Part shown: one piece after another, positions 32,929 to 41,713 of the stretch
Numbering within the stretch: the first letter of the stretch is position 1
Layout of the letters: every line of letters starts with the position of its first letter
NCBI GenBank assembly: GCA_963840725.1
Contig: CAWIZY010000016.1
Coordinates: 1,240,001-1,304,000, forward strand
Direction: 5' to 3'
DNA from: CAVWDU01 sp963840725
GTDB taxonomy: Bacteria; Pseudomonadota; Gammaproteobacteria; Pseudomonadales; Halieaceae
Length of the DNA: 64,000 nucleotides
Position numbers and translations under genes: made by a program
Notes under the pieces: generated by a model
Told to the model about the DNA's origin: nothing
Database searches by the model: none
What the model saw: only the letters and a program-made list of their open reading frames with translations

Positions 32929-35789
32929 CCTGCGAGTTCGCGGCTATAGCGGCGACGGCGCAGTTTTTTGCCCACCGCATAGATGAGTGCAAGCAGTATC
33001 AGCCAGGCGATGGCCAGTCCGTAATTGATATACTCCAGCGTCTTCTGCGAGCGGCGATCCATCGGCGGGAGTGTGCGGTCAACGTGGCTACGCGATCGGA
33101 TACGCAGCGACGCCTCATCCAGCAGAGCCCAGTCCAGGATATTACTGAACAACTCCACCGCGCCGAGGTACTGCGCTCCACTGGCATTGATCGTCGTGGC
33201 CAACATCTGGTCATCCAGGAAATCATTGGATCCGAACACGACCAACCTTGCGGATTCTGCAGAGCGACGAACCAGCGGCTCCGCAGTGACGGCTGCTGTT
33301 CCGCTGGTCGCGGCAGGCGGCAGCCTGGGTGCCTCTGTGTCGACAAACCAGGACTCGAAGCGACCTTCCACGACCGCTGCGAGGGCTTGTGTTTTCATCG
33401 GCCCGGCGGGCTGGAAGTCGGCGTCGCCATCCGCGTTTACCCGGGGCATGATATCGGTATCCGCCGAAAGCCAGGACTGCGCCGATGATTGCAGCAGGAC
33501 AGTGATGCGTCGCTCCCGAGGCGCGGGTTGCAGTTGCAGGGGTGAAGCCCAGACCATGGTGACCTGTTGCAGCCGTTCAGTGGCAGGATGTCCGGCTGCG
33601 ATCCCATCATTCCTGATATCAATAAAGTAGGGGTAGTCGACCATCTGCATGTCTCGAAACGCGTATCCCCCTGTCCGGCGATCAACCGGTGCGGATATCG
33701 CGGCATTTTGGCGATCCAGCACCAGCGTCTCGGCAATGGATACACCGTGGTGCTTCAGCCATGCACTCAGGCCGCTGTTCCAATCCTGTAGGCGCAGTTT
33801 CCCATCGGCCAGTTCTATCGTGTAAGGCGAGGTGGCGAGAACCACGGTGCCACCGCGCATAAGGAATTGGTCGATCGCGAATAGGGCCTCCGTGGACAAT
33901 TGGTGCGGTGCCAGTACTGCCAGAATATCGGCCTCAGGGCTTACCGATCCGTCGCTCAGATCTTCCATCACCAGGCTGTAGTCACTACCGATAGTACGCT
34001 CAAGGCGCGTGAAGGTCGGGCCCCCCAGATTGAATCGTGCCATGTCGGGGTGCACCTGGGGCACAGCCAGCGCGATAGTGCGAGTTAAGCCCTCGGCGAA
34101 TCGTTTGATACCGGCTTGCAGGGTCTGGGGGAAATCCTGGATATCGAACCGGGCTGTCGGTAGCTGGACCACTTGACCACGATTTGCCAGGGTCAGGTAA
34201 AAATAGAACGGCTTCTCACCCTGCAGCGGTGACACCATGGGGGTGAACCCCCACTGTTCCTGAATCTGCCGGGCTACTCTTCCCTGATTGGTTTCGGGTT
34301 CTATGAAACGGCTAGTGAACTTACCACCGGATGTCGCGATCACCGTGTCGAGATGATCAGTCATTGCTCGCCTGTAGTCGCGCAGTGCTGAAGGCAATCT
34401 TTCATCGGCCGACACATAGGCAATGAGTTCCAGCGGTGATTTGATCTCCTCCCAAACGTCGCCCTCTGATCTGAACTGCCGCACTACCTTGCGAATCGCC
34501 TGGGTAATATCAGCCTCGGGATTGCGCAGGCGCACCTCAGGTGCTGATGAACCGCCACTGCTGATGGCGGCACGAATTTCGACCAGATCGCGAAAGCCCA
34601 GAGTCTGGTATTCATCGCCGTACTGCACCAAAAGGCTGAAATAGGCATTTACCAGTGCGGACTGGTAGCGGTCCGCTATCTGGAACGGGGTAGCGCGGAT
34701 GCCAAAGCGCTGGTTGGCCTCTTGCTCCAGTTCGGGGTGTTGCGCGGGGTCAATCCATTCCAGACGGATAGCCCCGCCACCTGCAACCACGTATTCCTCC
34801 AGCAGATCGTGCAGCTGTGGCACCAGGGGCGACAGTAGAGGATGGGTCTGGGCACTGAAATAGCCGCGCAACAATAGCGGTTCGCCCAGTTGCTGTATTG
34901 CCTCTTCGGTAGCGGGTGAGATCGAGTAAATATTCCCCTCGGTGACATCAACGCGCAGTTGTTTCATGGGGTATAGCCACACATTGAGTAGCACCAGATT
35001 CAGCACTAACAGTAGTATCGTGAATTGCCAGCGGCGGTGCCGGGCTGTGCGCACGTCTGTAGCCCAACCTTCCCGTTCCAGTGTGTAGGTATTGAGGGCG
35101 AGAAAGCACAGGGTAATGCTGAGGTAATAGACCAGGTCCCGCAGATCGATAACGCCCCGGGTGATACTGTCGAAACGGGCGCTGCTGCTAATCATGCGCA
35201 GAATCTCGCCGACGCGGTCGTTGTAAAAATCAGTGAGGGTGCCAGTTCCCAGCAGATAAAGTAAGCCACAGACCAGCACGGTGCCGATCAGGCTGACGAT
35301 GGAGTTGTCTGTGCGGGCGGATACGAACAGGCCGATGCTCAAATAGGCTGCACCCAGCAGGGCGCTGGCCAGGTACCCGGCGGCAACGGGGCCCCAGTCC
35401 AGGTCGCTGATAGTATCGACTGTGATGGGCACGGGAAGGGTGCCCACCAGTGCCAGTAATAGCAATCCGAAGCAGGCGGTGAATTTACCCAATACAAATC
35501 GCCACAGGCCCGCGGGCTGGGTCATTACGCTTTCCAGAGTGCCCGTGCGTCTCTCCTCACTCCACATGCGCATGGTCAGGGCCGCACTGAGAAAAATCAG
35601 CAGCAGAGGCATCCACTCAAATAGCGGCCGGACGTCGGCGATATTGCGCGCGAAAAAGGATTCCACCCAAAAGAATACGAACAGCGTGATAGCCGCGAAG
35701 GCCGCCAGGAAAAGCCACGCCACCGGCGAAGCAAAGACCAGGCGCAGTTCCTTCTGCGCGACGCGGCGTGAGATCGCATCAATCGCCAT
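32925..35789 (-). CDS. Fused ABC-2 permease (GldF-like) and GldG-like auxiliary protein
   Basis: 954 residues. Residues 1-250 form an ABC-2 permease with six membrane segments (MWSEERRTGTLESVMTQPAG is the usual cytoplasmic loop of GldF). From about 268 a further membrane segment leads into a GldG-like periplasmic ABC_transp_aux domain (about 290-880; LRVDVTEGNIYSISPATEEA), ending with a C-terminal membrane helix and basic tail. GldF and GldG are separate in Flavobacterium; here one frame covers both. Start ATG 35789 lies within the last codons of the ATPase gene (11-bp overlap). Confidence 0.85.
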   Translation of the reverse strand: MAIDAISRRVAQKELRLVFASPVAWLFLAAFAAITLFVFFWVESFFARNIADVRPLFEWMPLLLIFLSAALTMRMWSEERRTGTLESVMTQPAGLWRFVLGKFTACFGLLLLALVGTLPVPITVDTISDLDWGPVAAGYLASALLGAAYLSIGLFVSARTDNSIVSLIGTVLVCGLLYLLGTGTLTDFYNDRVGEILRMISSSARFDSITRGVIDLRDLVYYLSITLCFLALNTYTLEREGWATDVRTARHRRWQFTILLLVLNLVLLNVWLYPMKQLRVDVTEGNIYSISPATEEAIQQLGEPLLLRGYFSAQTHPLLSPLVPQLHDLLEEYVVAGGGAIRLEWIDPAQHPELEQEANQRFGIRATPFQIADRYQSALVNAYFSLLVQYGDEYQTLGFRDLVEIRAAISSGGSSAPEVRLRNPEADITQAIRKVVRQFRSEGDVWEEIKSPLELIAYVSADERLPSALRDYRRAMTDHLDTVIATSGGKFTSRFIEPETNQGRVARQIQEQWGFTPMVSPLQGEKPFYFYLTLANRGQVVQLPTARFDIQDFPQTLQAGIKRFAEGLTRTIALAVPQVHPDMARFNLGGPTFTRLERTIGSDYSLVMEDLSDGSVSPEADILAVLAPHQLSTEALFAIDQFLMRGGTVVLATSPYTIELADGKLRLQDWNSGLSAWLKHHGVSIAETLVLDRQNAAISAPVDRRTGGYAFRDMQMVDYPYFIDIRNDGIAAGHPATERLQQVTMVWASPLQLQPAPRERRITVLLQSSAQSWLSADTDIMPRVNADGDADFQPAGPMKTQALAAVVEGRFESWFVDTEAPRLPPAATSGTAAVTAEPLVRRSAESARLVVFGSNDFLDDQMLATTINASGAQYLGAVELFSNILDWALLDEASLRIRSRSHVDRTLPPMDRRSQKTLEYINYGLAIAWLILLALIYAVGKKLRRRRYSRELAG

Positions 35790-36780
35790 TTTCAGATTCT
35801 TGTAAGATCGCCGGTGCGCGGCCGTTTTCAGCTGAATCCATGCTGTCTGCGGCTGTCTGGCTGGCGGGGCGCATTGCCTCCCGAAATATGTCGCCGAGAT
35901 CCCGCACCAGCGGGTTGAGCTGGTAAAGGCGCGCACCGTTTTCAATGACGCATCGCGCAATAGCGTTAGCTGCAGAATCGGGATTCTCACCGGGTTTAAG
36001 GTCGAGGACAAAGTCGAAACTGGCGGGAGCATGATGAACCCTGGCGATTTCTGGCAGTTGAACCAGTGCTTGTGGCAGGCCCGGGGCGCTGTCGCAGGTC
36101 CTCAGCTGCAGGCTGTTGGCGTGCCGCAGGGATTGCAGAGGTTTATCGAGCACCAGTGCGCCAGTGCGAAGAATCAGGACCCGGTCGCAGACGGCCTCAA
36201 CCTCTTGCATGATGTGGGTTGAAAGAATGATCGTGGCACGCCTCGACAATTGTCGAATGAGCGTGCGCATATGGTCAGTGTGTTGCACATCTAGCCCGTT
36301 GGTCGGCTCATCCAGAATCAGCAGACGGGGCTTGCCCAGTATGGCCTGAGCTACGCCGACCCGTTGCTTGAGACCGCGGGAGAGGGTGGCAATAGGGTCC
36401 AATGCGCGCGCCTGCAGGTCTGTGGCCGCGATGGCTGCTCGAATAGCCCGCATGCGTTCGCCCGCCGGAATACCTTTCAAGGTCGCGGCGTAATCAAGAT
36501 AGTCGGCCACCATCATCTCCGGATAAATCGGCAGATTTTCAGGCAGGTAGCCCAGCTGTTTCTGCACCTCATGGGCGCCTGTATCCAGTAGCGAATTGTC
36601 GATTCGGATGTCCCCGGCAGAGGGTTCCAGATAGCCACTAAGCATTTTCATGATTGTGGTTTTACCTGCTCCATTGTGTCCCAGCAGGCCAATTACTTCG
36701 TTGTTACCTATCCGGAAAGACACATTGTCTACTGCTGTGTGCGCGCCATAGCGGCGGGTCAGGGAGTCGACGACAATCAT
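35779..36780 (-). CDS. ABC transporter ATP-binding protein (GldA-like)
   Basis: 333 residues. Walker A GHNGAGKTTIMKML, Q-loop GYLPENLPIYPEM, signature LSRGLKQRVGVAQA, Walker B RLLILDEPTNGLD, and His switch STHIMQEV. A C-terminal region of about 100 residues ends rich in Ala and Glu. It pairs with the fused permease/GldG-like protein and DUF4340. In Flavobacterium GldAFG supports gliding; in Gammaproteobacteria the role is unknown. The frame runs 73 codons upstream but family similarity begins MIVVDSLTRRYG. Confidence 0.92.
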   Translation of the reverse strand: MIVVDSLTRRYGAHTAVDNVSFRIGNNEVIGLLGHNGAGKTTIMKMLSGYLEPSAGDIRIDNSLLDTGAHEVQKQLGYLPENLPIYPEMMVADYLDYAATLKGIPAGERMRAIRAAIAATDLQARALDPIATLSRGLKQRVGVAQAILGKPRLLILDEPTNGLDVQHTDHMRTLIRQLSRRATIILSTHIMQEVEAVCDRVLILRTGALVLDKPLQSLRHANSLQLRTCDSAPGLPQALVQLPEIARVHHAPASFDFVLDLKPGENPDSAANAIARCVIENGARLYQLNPLVRDLGDIFREAMRPASQTAADSMDSAENGRAPAILQESENGD

Positions 36781-36793
36781 GACAGCGTGCGCA

Positions 36794-37552
36794 TCAGACG
36801 CCTGCCAGTAACTTGAATACGAATGCGACCAGCACGACATTGAGGACCACGCGGATGAGCTTCTCACCGCGGGTGACGGTGAAATGTGCACCGAGATAGC
36901 CGCCAAACGCCATACCCAGAGCCAGCGCCCCACCGACCAACCACAGGATTTCGAGTTGGCTGGCAAAAATGGCCAGTGCGACCAGAGTGTACCCGGCAAT
37001 AATCACGACCTTGTGCATATTTGTACGCACCAGATCAAAGCCCATCACCCGGTTGAGAATCGGCATTACAATAAAGCCCACACCGATTTGTATGAACCCG
37101 CCCCAGAAACCTGCCCCGACCATCAGAAGGTGTCCCCACAGCAGTTGCCGGCGGTCTGGTTGGTGGTTGCCGGTGTTTTCCCTGGCTCCGGGGTCAAGAT
37201 GCATAACCAGCATGACCACGAGCATGACCCCCGCCAGGACCCGATTAAACCAGGGTCCGTCCAGTTGCACGCCCAGTAAGGCACCGGCGGTAGCGCCAGG
37301 TATGGCGCACGCCATAAGGGTCAGGCTGAGCCTCAGGTCGTGGTAGCCTCGCCGCAAGAAGGTCAATGCTGCCGATATGTTCTGTGCCAGAATTGCTATG
37401 CGATTGGTACCGTTGGCCACGGCACCCGGGACCCCCATGAAAACCATGACCGGGACGCTCACCAGCGAACCGCCCCCCGCCATCACATTCAGGAAGCCGG
37501 CCAGTACACCCACCAGGGCGAGAACTGCACCTTCCCCTACGGTGATGTCCAT
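36794..37552 (-). CDS. TauE/SafE (TSUP) family membrane permease
   Basis: 252 residues, about eight membrane segments. N-terminal GFLNVMAGGGSLVSVPVMVFMGVP and the mid-protein GFWGGFIQIGVGFIVMP are the paired TauE/SafE motifs. Such proteins export sulfite, sulfoacetate or related anions. It is 13 bases upstream of the ABC ATPase gene on the same strand and 9 bases after gor, so all may share a transcript. The substrate is unknown. Confidence 0.88.
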   Translation of the reverse strand: MDITVGEGAVLALVGVLAGFLNVMAGGGSLVSVPVMVFMGVPGAVANGTNRIAILAQNISAALTFLRRGYHDLRLSLTLMACAIPGATAGALLGVQLDGPWFNRVLAGVMLVVMLVMHLDPGARENTGNHQPDRRQLLWGHLLMVGAGFWGGFIQIGVGFIVMPILNRVMGFDLVRTNMHKVVIIAGYTLVALAIFASQLEILWLVGGALALGMAFGGYLGAHFTVTRGEKLIRVVLNVVLVAFVFKLLAGV

Positions 37553-37561
37553 GGGGCCAGG

Positions 37562-38920
37562 TCAGTCCTCGGTCCAGGCTTCGCGCATGGTGACAAACTC
37601 TTCGGCTGCGGTGGGGTGGATGCCGATGGTGGCGTCAAAGTCCGCTTTGGTGGCTCCAGTGCGCAGGGCGACAGCAAAGCCCTGAATGATCTCCCCTGCG
37701 TCCGGGCCCATCATATGTATACCGACAACCCGGTCGCTGGCCTTGTCAATAATGAGCTTCATGAACGTTTTCTCGTCCCGCCCACTGATGGTATGTTTCA
37801 TCGGCCTGAATGTGGACTTGAACAATCGGATATGACCAAACTTTGCCCGGGCCTGCTCTTCTGTATAGCCCACGGTGCCAATGTTTGGCTGGCAGAACAC
37901 CGCAGATGGAATGAATTCGTAGCCAACCTTGCCTTCGCCCTCGCCGAACTGATTGCGGGCAAAGGCCATACCTTCGGCCAGGGCGACGGGAGTCAGTTCA
38001 GTGCCACCGGTCACGTCTCCGAGAGCGAAGATGTTGGACTCGGTGGTGCGAAATTCGCCGTCGACGACAATGGTGCCGAACTCACTGAGTTCTACACTAA
38101 CATTTTCGAGCCCCAGGCCCTCCAGGTGTGACGCCCTCCCGGTGGCGTAAAGCACTTGATCGGTGGCCAGGCTGTTGCCATCGGTAAGCTGCAGCTGCAG
38201 CCCTGTCGCAGTGCGCTCGATACTCTCGACATTGACCTCAAAGCGCAGGTCAACCCCGGTCTTGGCGATTTCCTGAGCGGCGTGTGCGCGAATATCGGCG
38301 TCAAACCCGCGCAGGAACAATGGCCCCCGATAGAGCTGGGTGACCTCGGCACCAAGGCCTTTAAAAATACCGGCAAATTCCACCGCAATGTAGCCCCCAC
38401 CCACGATGGTAATGTGCTTGGGGAACTGTTTCAGGTCGAAAATTTCGTTGGAGGTGAGAACCAGATCACTGCCGGGGAATACCGGTACGTGGGGCCAGCC
38501 TCCGGTCGCGATGAGAATTTTGTCGGTGCTGAATGACTTTGAACCCACGGCTACGGTGTTGGCGTCGACGATTCGCGCCCTGCCATCGATCAAGTCCGCA
38601 TTGGCGCCCTCGAGCAGGCGCCGATAGACGGCATTGAGGCGGGCGATTTCAGTGACCTTGTTATCGCGAAGCGTTGCCCAGTCGAAGTCTGCGGGGCGGG
38701 TATCCCAGCCAAACCCCCTGGCATCTTCCAGCGCTTTGCTGAATTCTGAGGCATAGACATAGAGCTTTTTAGGCACGCAGCCGACGTTCACGCAGGTGCC
38801 GCCGAGATAACGATCCTCGGCGATCGCCACTCGGGCGCCAAACCCTGCTGCCATGCGTGCAGCCCTGACGCCACCTGAACCGGCACCAATTACAAAAAGA
38901 TCGTAGTCTCTATTACTCAT
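37562..38920 (-). CDS. gor: Glutathione-disulfide reductase
   Basis: 452 residues, FAD- and NADPH-dependent reduction of GSSG. FAD site FVIGAGSGGVRAARMAAG; redox-active pair Cys43/Cys48 in GGTCVNVGCVPKKL; NADPH site ITIVGGGYIAVEFAGIFKGLG; C-terminal GIHPTAAEEFVTMRE with the catalytic His. The NVGCVPKKLYVYASEF stretch distinguishes it from lipoamide dehydrogenase and mercuric reductase. ATG 38920 chosen since the family begins at SNRDYDLFVIG. Confidence 0.95.
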   Translation of the reverse strand: MSNRDYDLFVIGAGSGGVRAARMAAGFGARVAIAEDRYLGGTCVNVGCVPKKLYVYASEFSKALEDARGFGWDTRPADFDWATLRDNKVTEIARLNAVYRRLLEGANADLIDGRARIVDANTVAVGSKSFSTDKILIATGGWPHVPVFPGSDLVLTSNEIFDLKQFPKHITIVGGGYIAVEFAGIFKGLGAEVTQLYRGPLFLRGFDADIRAHAAQEIAKTGVDLRFEVNVESIERTATGLQLQLTDGNSLATDQVLYATGRASHLEGLGLENVSVELSEFGTIVVDGEFRTTESNIFALGDVTGGTELTPVALAEGMAFARNQFGEGEGKVGYEFIPSAVFCQPNIGTVGYTEEQARAKFGHIRLFKSTFRPMKHTISGRDEKTFMKLIIDKASDRVVGIHMMGPDAGEIIQGFAVALRTGATKADFDATIGIHPTAAEEFVTMREAWTED

Positions 38921-39345
38921 TCCTGAAGTCTCCCGCCAGCTGAGCGGCAAGTTTAGCAGTGTTGCCCTCGCCTATCATGTGCCCATCACAGTGATTGTCT
39001 CTGATGCCGGCCTGGCGCGCATGAGGGCGGGGCGTTGTCCCCTGGTTTTAGTGGGGAGGTCTCCCGGGCGAGGCGGTCAGCCGAGTTATGCTTGGGTAGA
39101 ACGCTTGCTGATGGGTGGACAGTAAGCCTGGTGGTCTGGTGTAGTGTGTCAACGGTGCCCGTAATGGGGCTTCTCCTGGCTTTGTTGCGAAGCGTCGGCT
39201 GGGTCCCGTGGCCGCGTGCCGCAGCTATGCCGAGGCCCCTCGCCAGGCGGTGAAGCCCTGCGGGTGGCCGGATGCAGTCTGCGGGATTTGCCAGCTCAGC
39301 CAGATCGGAGCACTCGCGGCCAATCGGCTGGGCCCGCGGGTTAGC
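38921..39345. other. Intergenic region, nothing recognised
   Basis: 425 bases between gor and the Zn-ribbon gene. Several short open frames on the plus strand lack family signature. No tRNA, hairpin terminator or repeat was recognised. It must contain the gor promoter at its left end. Confidence 0.45.
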
Positions 39346-39747
39346 TCAAGGACGTTTGCCCTTGATGAGGCGGCGAAACCAGTCCGCCCAGGTTTCGTGT
39401 TTGTAGTCGCTGAACTCACCCGCATCCATGAACATGCCGTGCTCCCGGCAAACCTCGAACCAGATGTGCGGTTGGGCCGGATCAGAAGACTTTTCCATAT
39501 CCTTACCGCAGCGAGGGCAGGCAATGTCTTCCACCGCGTCCCACTTTTTCCCCTCGCTGGAGTTGCCGGTGTCCAGGACATCGCCCATCCATTTGTTCTT
39601 GAGCTGATCGGCCTCACCTTCATCGAACCACAGCCCTTCGCAATTCGTGCAGCGGTCGATGACGACGTCACCACCATAGGTTATTTCGTCCATGCCGTGC
39701 CCACATTTGGGGCATTCCATGCTGTGTGTATCTGGGTTGAATTCCAT
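39346..39747 (-). CDS. Zn-ribbon protein (zf-TFIIB family), two Cys clusters
   Basis: 133 residues. First zinc cluster MECPKCGHGMDEI with RCTNCEGLWFDEGE, the zf-TFIIB pattern; the second, ACPRCGKDMEK with WFEVCREHGMFMDAGE, repeats it in part, with the last Cys of the pair replaced by His. C-terminus is basic. Cytoplasmic, role unknown. An A-rich stretch with a GGAGT-like site lies just before the start. Confidence 0.85.
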   Translation of the reverse strand: MEFNPDTHSMECPKCGHGMDEITYGGDVVIDRCTNCEGLWFDEGEADQLKNKWMGDVLDTGNSSEGKKWDAVEDIACPRCGKDMEKSSDPAQPHIWFEVCREHGMFMDAGEFSDYKHETWADWFRRLIKGKRP

Positions 39748-39863
39748 CGGGACTCCCCATTCCAGTTAAAATTGCACACTGATTATAGTCTGCCAGAACG
39801 ATCCGCGACAGGTGCTGGTCCGCCAGGGTGTTGATAAGCGCGATTTTTGGCTCATCTGAGGCT

Positions 39864-39886
39864 AAAAAAAGCAGCCCGGGGGCTGC
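39864..39886 (-). terminator. Rho-independent terminator of the DsbA-fold gene
   Basis: On the minus strand, gcagcc-cccg-ggctgc (six-bp stem, four-base loop) then seven T. It starts two bases past the stop codon, a compact arrangement. Confidence 0.85.
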
Positions 39887-39887
39887 G

Positions 39888-40556
39888 TTAGCACCAGCTG
39901 GTCTCTCCGTCGGGGTTGGTAAGCATCTCTTCGATATTGGCGCTCAGAATACGATAACCCACATTGCCATACAGCACCTGTCGTCCCTCGTTGAGAACCC
40001 AGGTAGGGCTGCCTTTTACGCCCTGCGCTGTTGCCGCTCGCAGGTCTCGACTGAGCAGTGCGAGCGCCTCACCCGAGATGACACAGCGGTGCATCGCCCT
40101 CGCATCGAGTTCGACCTGCCTGGCTAGTGCCAACAAGAGATCAAGGTTGCTGATGTCTTCTCCCTCGGCAAAGAATGCCTGCCGAATTTTTAGCGCCAAG
40201 GCCTCCAGCTGTTCGGTGCTGGCAACCCGGCCCGCCGCCTTCAATGCCAGATGTGCCGGCAGGGACGAGTACGGCCGTGTTCGTGTCCAGGTGTCGGGGT
40301 GGATTTTTGCGTCGTCAAAGTCTTCCGCGGCAGAGAAGATGTGCGAGTGAAACAATTCAAAACCTGCCTGCTCGCCGTACTTCTCCGTGATCTTTGTGCG
40401 CGCATCGCCAAATACATCGACAAAACGATGTCGTAAACGAATACGCGAACCCCACTGTGCCTGCAATTCTTCGAGCCTAGGTTGTGCTATCCATGCCCAG
40501 ACACACAAGATGTCAGAGAAGTAGTCGACCGTAATTTTTGTTCGCTCATTGTTCAT
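39888..40556 (-). CDS. DsbA-family thioredoxin-fold protein (HCCA isomerase/FrnE-like)
   Basis: 222 residues. N-terminal VDYFSDILCVWAWIAQPRLEEL is the DsbA/2-hydroxychromene-2-carboxylate isomerase start, but the site is Cys-Val-Trp-Ala rather than Cys-x-x-Cys, so disulfide exchange is doubtful. A helical insert (about 60-175) and GVKGSPTWVLNEGRQVLYGNVGYRIL complete the fold, with the cis-proline in SPTWV. No signal peptide: cytoplasmic. More likely a glutathione-S-transferase-kappa-like or isomerase activity. AAGGAGAT lies seven bases before the start. Confidence 0.85.
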   Translation of the reverse strand: MNNERTKITVDYFSDILCVWAWIAQPRLEELQAQWGSRIRLRHRFVDVFGDARTKITEKYGEQAGFELFHSHIFSAAEDFDDAKIHPDTWTRTRPYSSLPAHLALKAAGRVASTEQLEALALKIRQAFFAEGEDISNLDLLLALARQVELDARAMHRCVISGEALALLSRDLRAATAQGVKGSPTWVLNEGRQVLYGNVGYRILSANIEEMLTNPDGETSWC

Positions 40557-40839
40557 GTTTTTATCTCCTTATCTAAACTGCGATGAGCCCCGCGAACCCT
40601 TTTTTCTGCGGCTCGCATATTGATTATGGTCTCTCTCATTTGCCTCCGTGCCGGGAGGTAAATAGAAAGACCTGCTGTGTCAGCTTGCAGCCCGAGGGCG
40701 AGAAAGTCTGCAAGAAAAGCCAGAGGCAATGTGTCGTATGTTATTTTGCCTGGGAGTAGATTAAAAAATAGGCGTTACATCTTTGCAAATAACGCCTAAA
40801 CTAAATGCGGGCAAACTTTAAAAAACGGAGTGTGATCAC
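40557..40839. other. AT-richer control region between two divergent genes
   Basis: 283 bases upstream of both the leftward DsbA-fold gene and the rightward histone-like gene, visibly richer in A+T than the surroundings. It contains the inverted repeat at 40769-40798, and CGGAG about nine bases before the histone-like ATG. Confidence 0.5.
40769..40798. promoter_or_regulatory. 9-bp inverted repeat in the histone-like gene leader
   Basis: taggcgtta (40769-40777) and taacgccta (40790-40798), loop of 12 bases, 42 bases before the ATG. On the minus strand it is followed by TTTTTTAA and could terminate transcription; on the plus strand it would be a leader hairpin or operator. Confidence 0.5.
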
Positions 40840-41575
40840 ATGTTGGAAAAAGAACTCGCTAAAGCCAGTAAAATGGCCGAGCAGGCCAACAAGAAAGTCC
40901 TGCAACTAAAAAAAGCAGCTTTTGTCTGAAACCGAAAAAGCTCATGCCCGGGCGAAACGTGAGCTCACTGCAACACGCAAAAAACATGCGGCGTTGAAAG
41001 ATCGATTGAGAAAGGCGAAAGCCGCGCACCGAAAAAACAAGACGACAGCCAATCAGCAAAAGGTTGAATCGCTGGTGCCTCAGATTGAGAGTTTGGCCGA
41101 AAACATTGGCTCCCTGAGCCAGGCCGCTTTCGAATATGCGGAGAAATTGCTGCCCCTCAAGGCAGACCTGATTCTTGAAGAGCGAATGACTCGAGCGGCC
41201 GAACGAGCCGCCGCGGCAGTGCAAAAAGCGGCAGTGAAGAAAGCGGCGGTGAAAGCAAAGCGCAAGAAAGCTCTGACCAAGGCTCGCGCAGCAGCCAAGA
41301 AGGCATCGCCCAAGAAAAAGGCGGCGGCAAAGAAAAAAGCCGGTGCCAAAGTAAAAACGGTGAGAAAAAAGAAGGCAGCGGCTAAAAAGAAAAAGGTTGT
41401 GGCTAAAAAGAAGGCAGTCGCTAAAAAGAAAGTAGCAGCTAAGAGAGCCAAGGCCGTACCCAAGAAAAAAACAGCGGCCAAGAAAAAAACAGCGGCCAAG
41501 AAAAAAACAGCGGCCAAGAAAAAAGTAGCGGCTAAGAAGCAAGCCACGGCAAAGCGCAAGACTGCAGCCAGTTAG
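40840..41575 (+). CDS. Histone H1-like Lys/Ala-rich DNA-binding protein (AlgP-like), frame broken at A7
   Basis: ATG 40840 with a good ribosome site (CGGAG) opens a helical N-terminus (MLEKELAKASKMAEQANKKV...) that stops after 29 codons. The long frame continues in the next register through SETEKAHARAKRE, a 120-residue coiled-coil-like region, and a C-terminal tail of about 90 residues of Lys/Ala repeats like those of AlgP and eukaryotic H1. The two join exactly at a run of seven A (40908-40914): six A would give LKKQLLSETEK and one 244-residue protein. So either a base-call error, +1 slippage, or start at TTG 40922 (217 residues). Likely a nucleoid protein. Confidence 0.82.
41462..41533 (+). 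repeat. 18-bp coding repeat in the Lys/Ala tail
   Basis: Three identical units aagaaaaaaacagcggcc and a fourth, degenerate one. Each encodes KKKTAA. The length of the array can vary by recombination or slippage without breaking the frame. Confidence 0.9.
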
Positions 41576-41713
41576 TCTTGCGGTCAGGGATCACCGGCCG
41601 GCCACTGCAAGATCCAAGGGGTCAGGCTGAGCGGGTAGTGTTGCGCTCCGACTCGATTTGGTGGCCCAGCAGGTAGTCAGAGCCCGGACGAGTCCGGGCC
41701 GGGGTAGCGTCGC

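Noticed and set aside
35779..36999. Longer 406-residue form of the ABC ATPase
   Set aside because: First 73 codons overlap the TauE gene in another frame and have no ABC features; homology begins at 36780.
39035..39834. Open frames on the plus strand around the Zn-ribbon gene
   Set aside because: They cover the antisense of a well-supported Zn-ribbon gene or lack any signature.
40908..40914. A7 run as proven programmed frameshifting
   Set aside because: A bare A7 run with other homopolymer breaks in the window is better explained, until checked, by sequence error.
40859..41542. 227-codon minus-strand frame rich in Phe/Leu/Cys
   Set aside because: It is the shadow of the Lys/Ala-rich coding strand and its repetitive codons.
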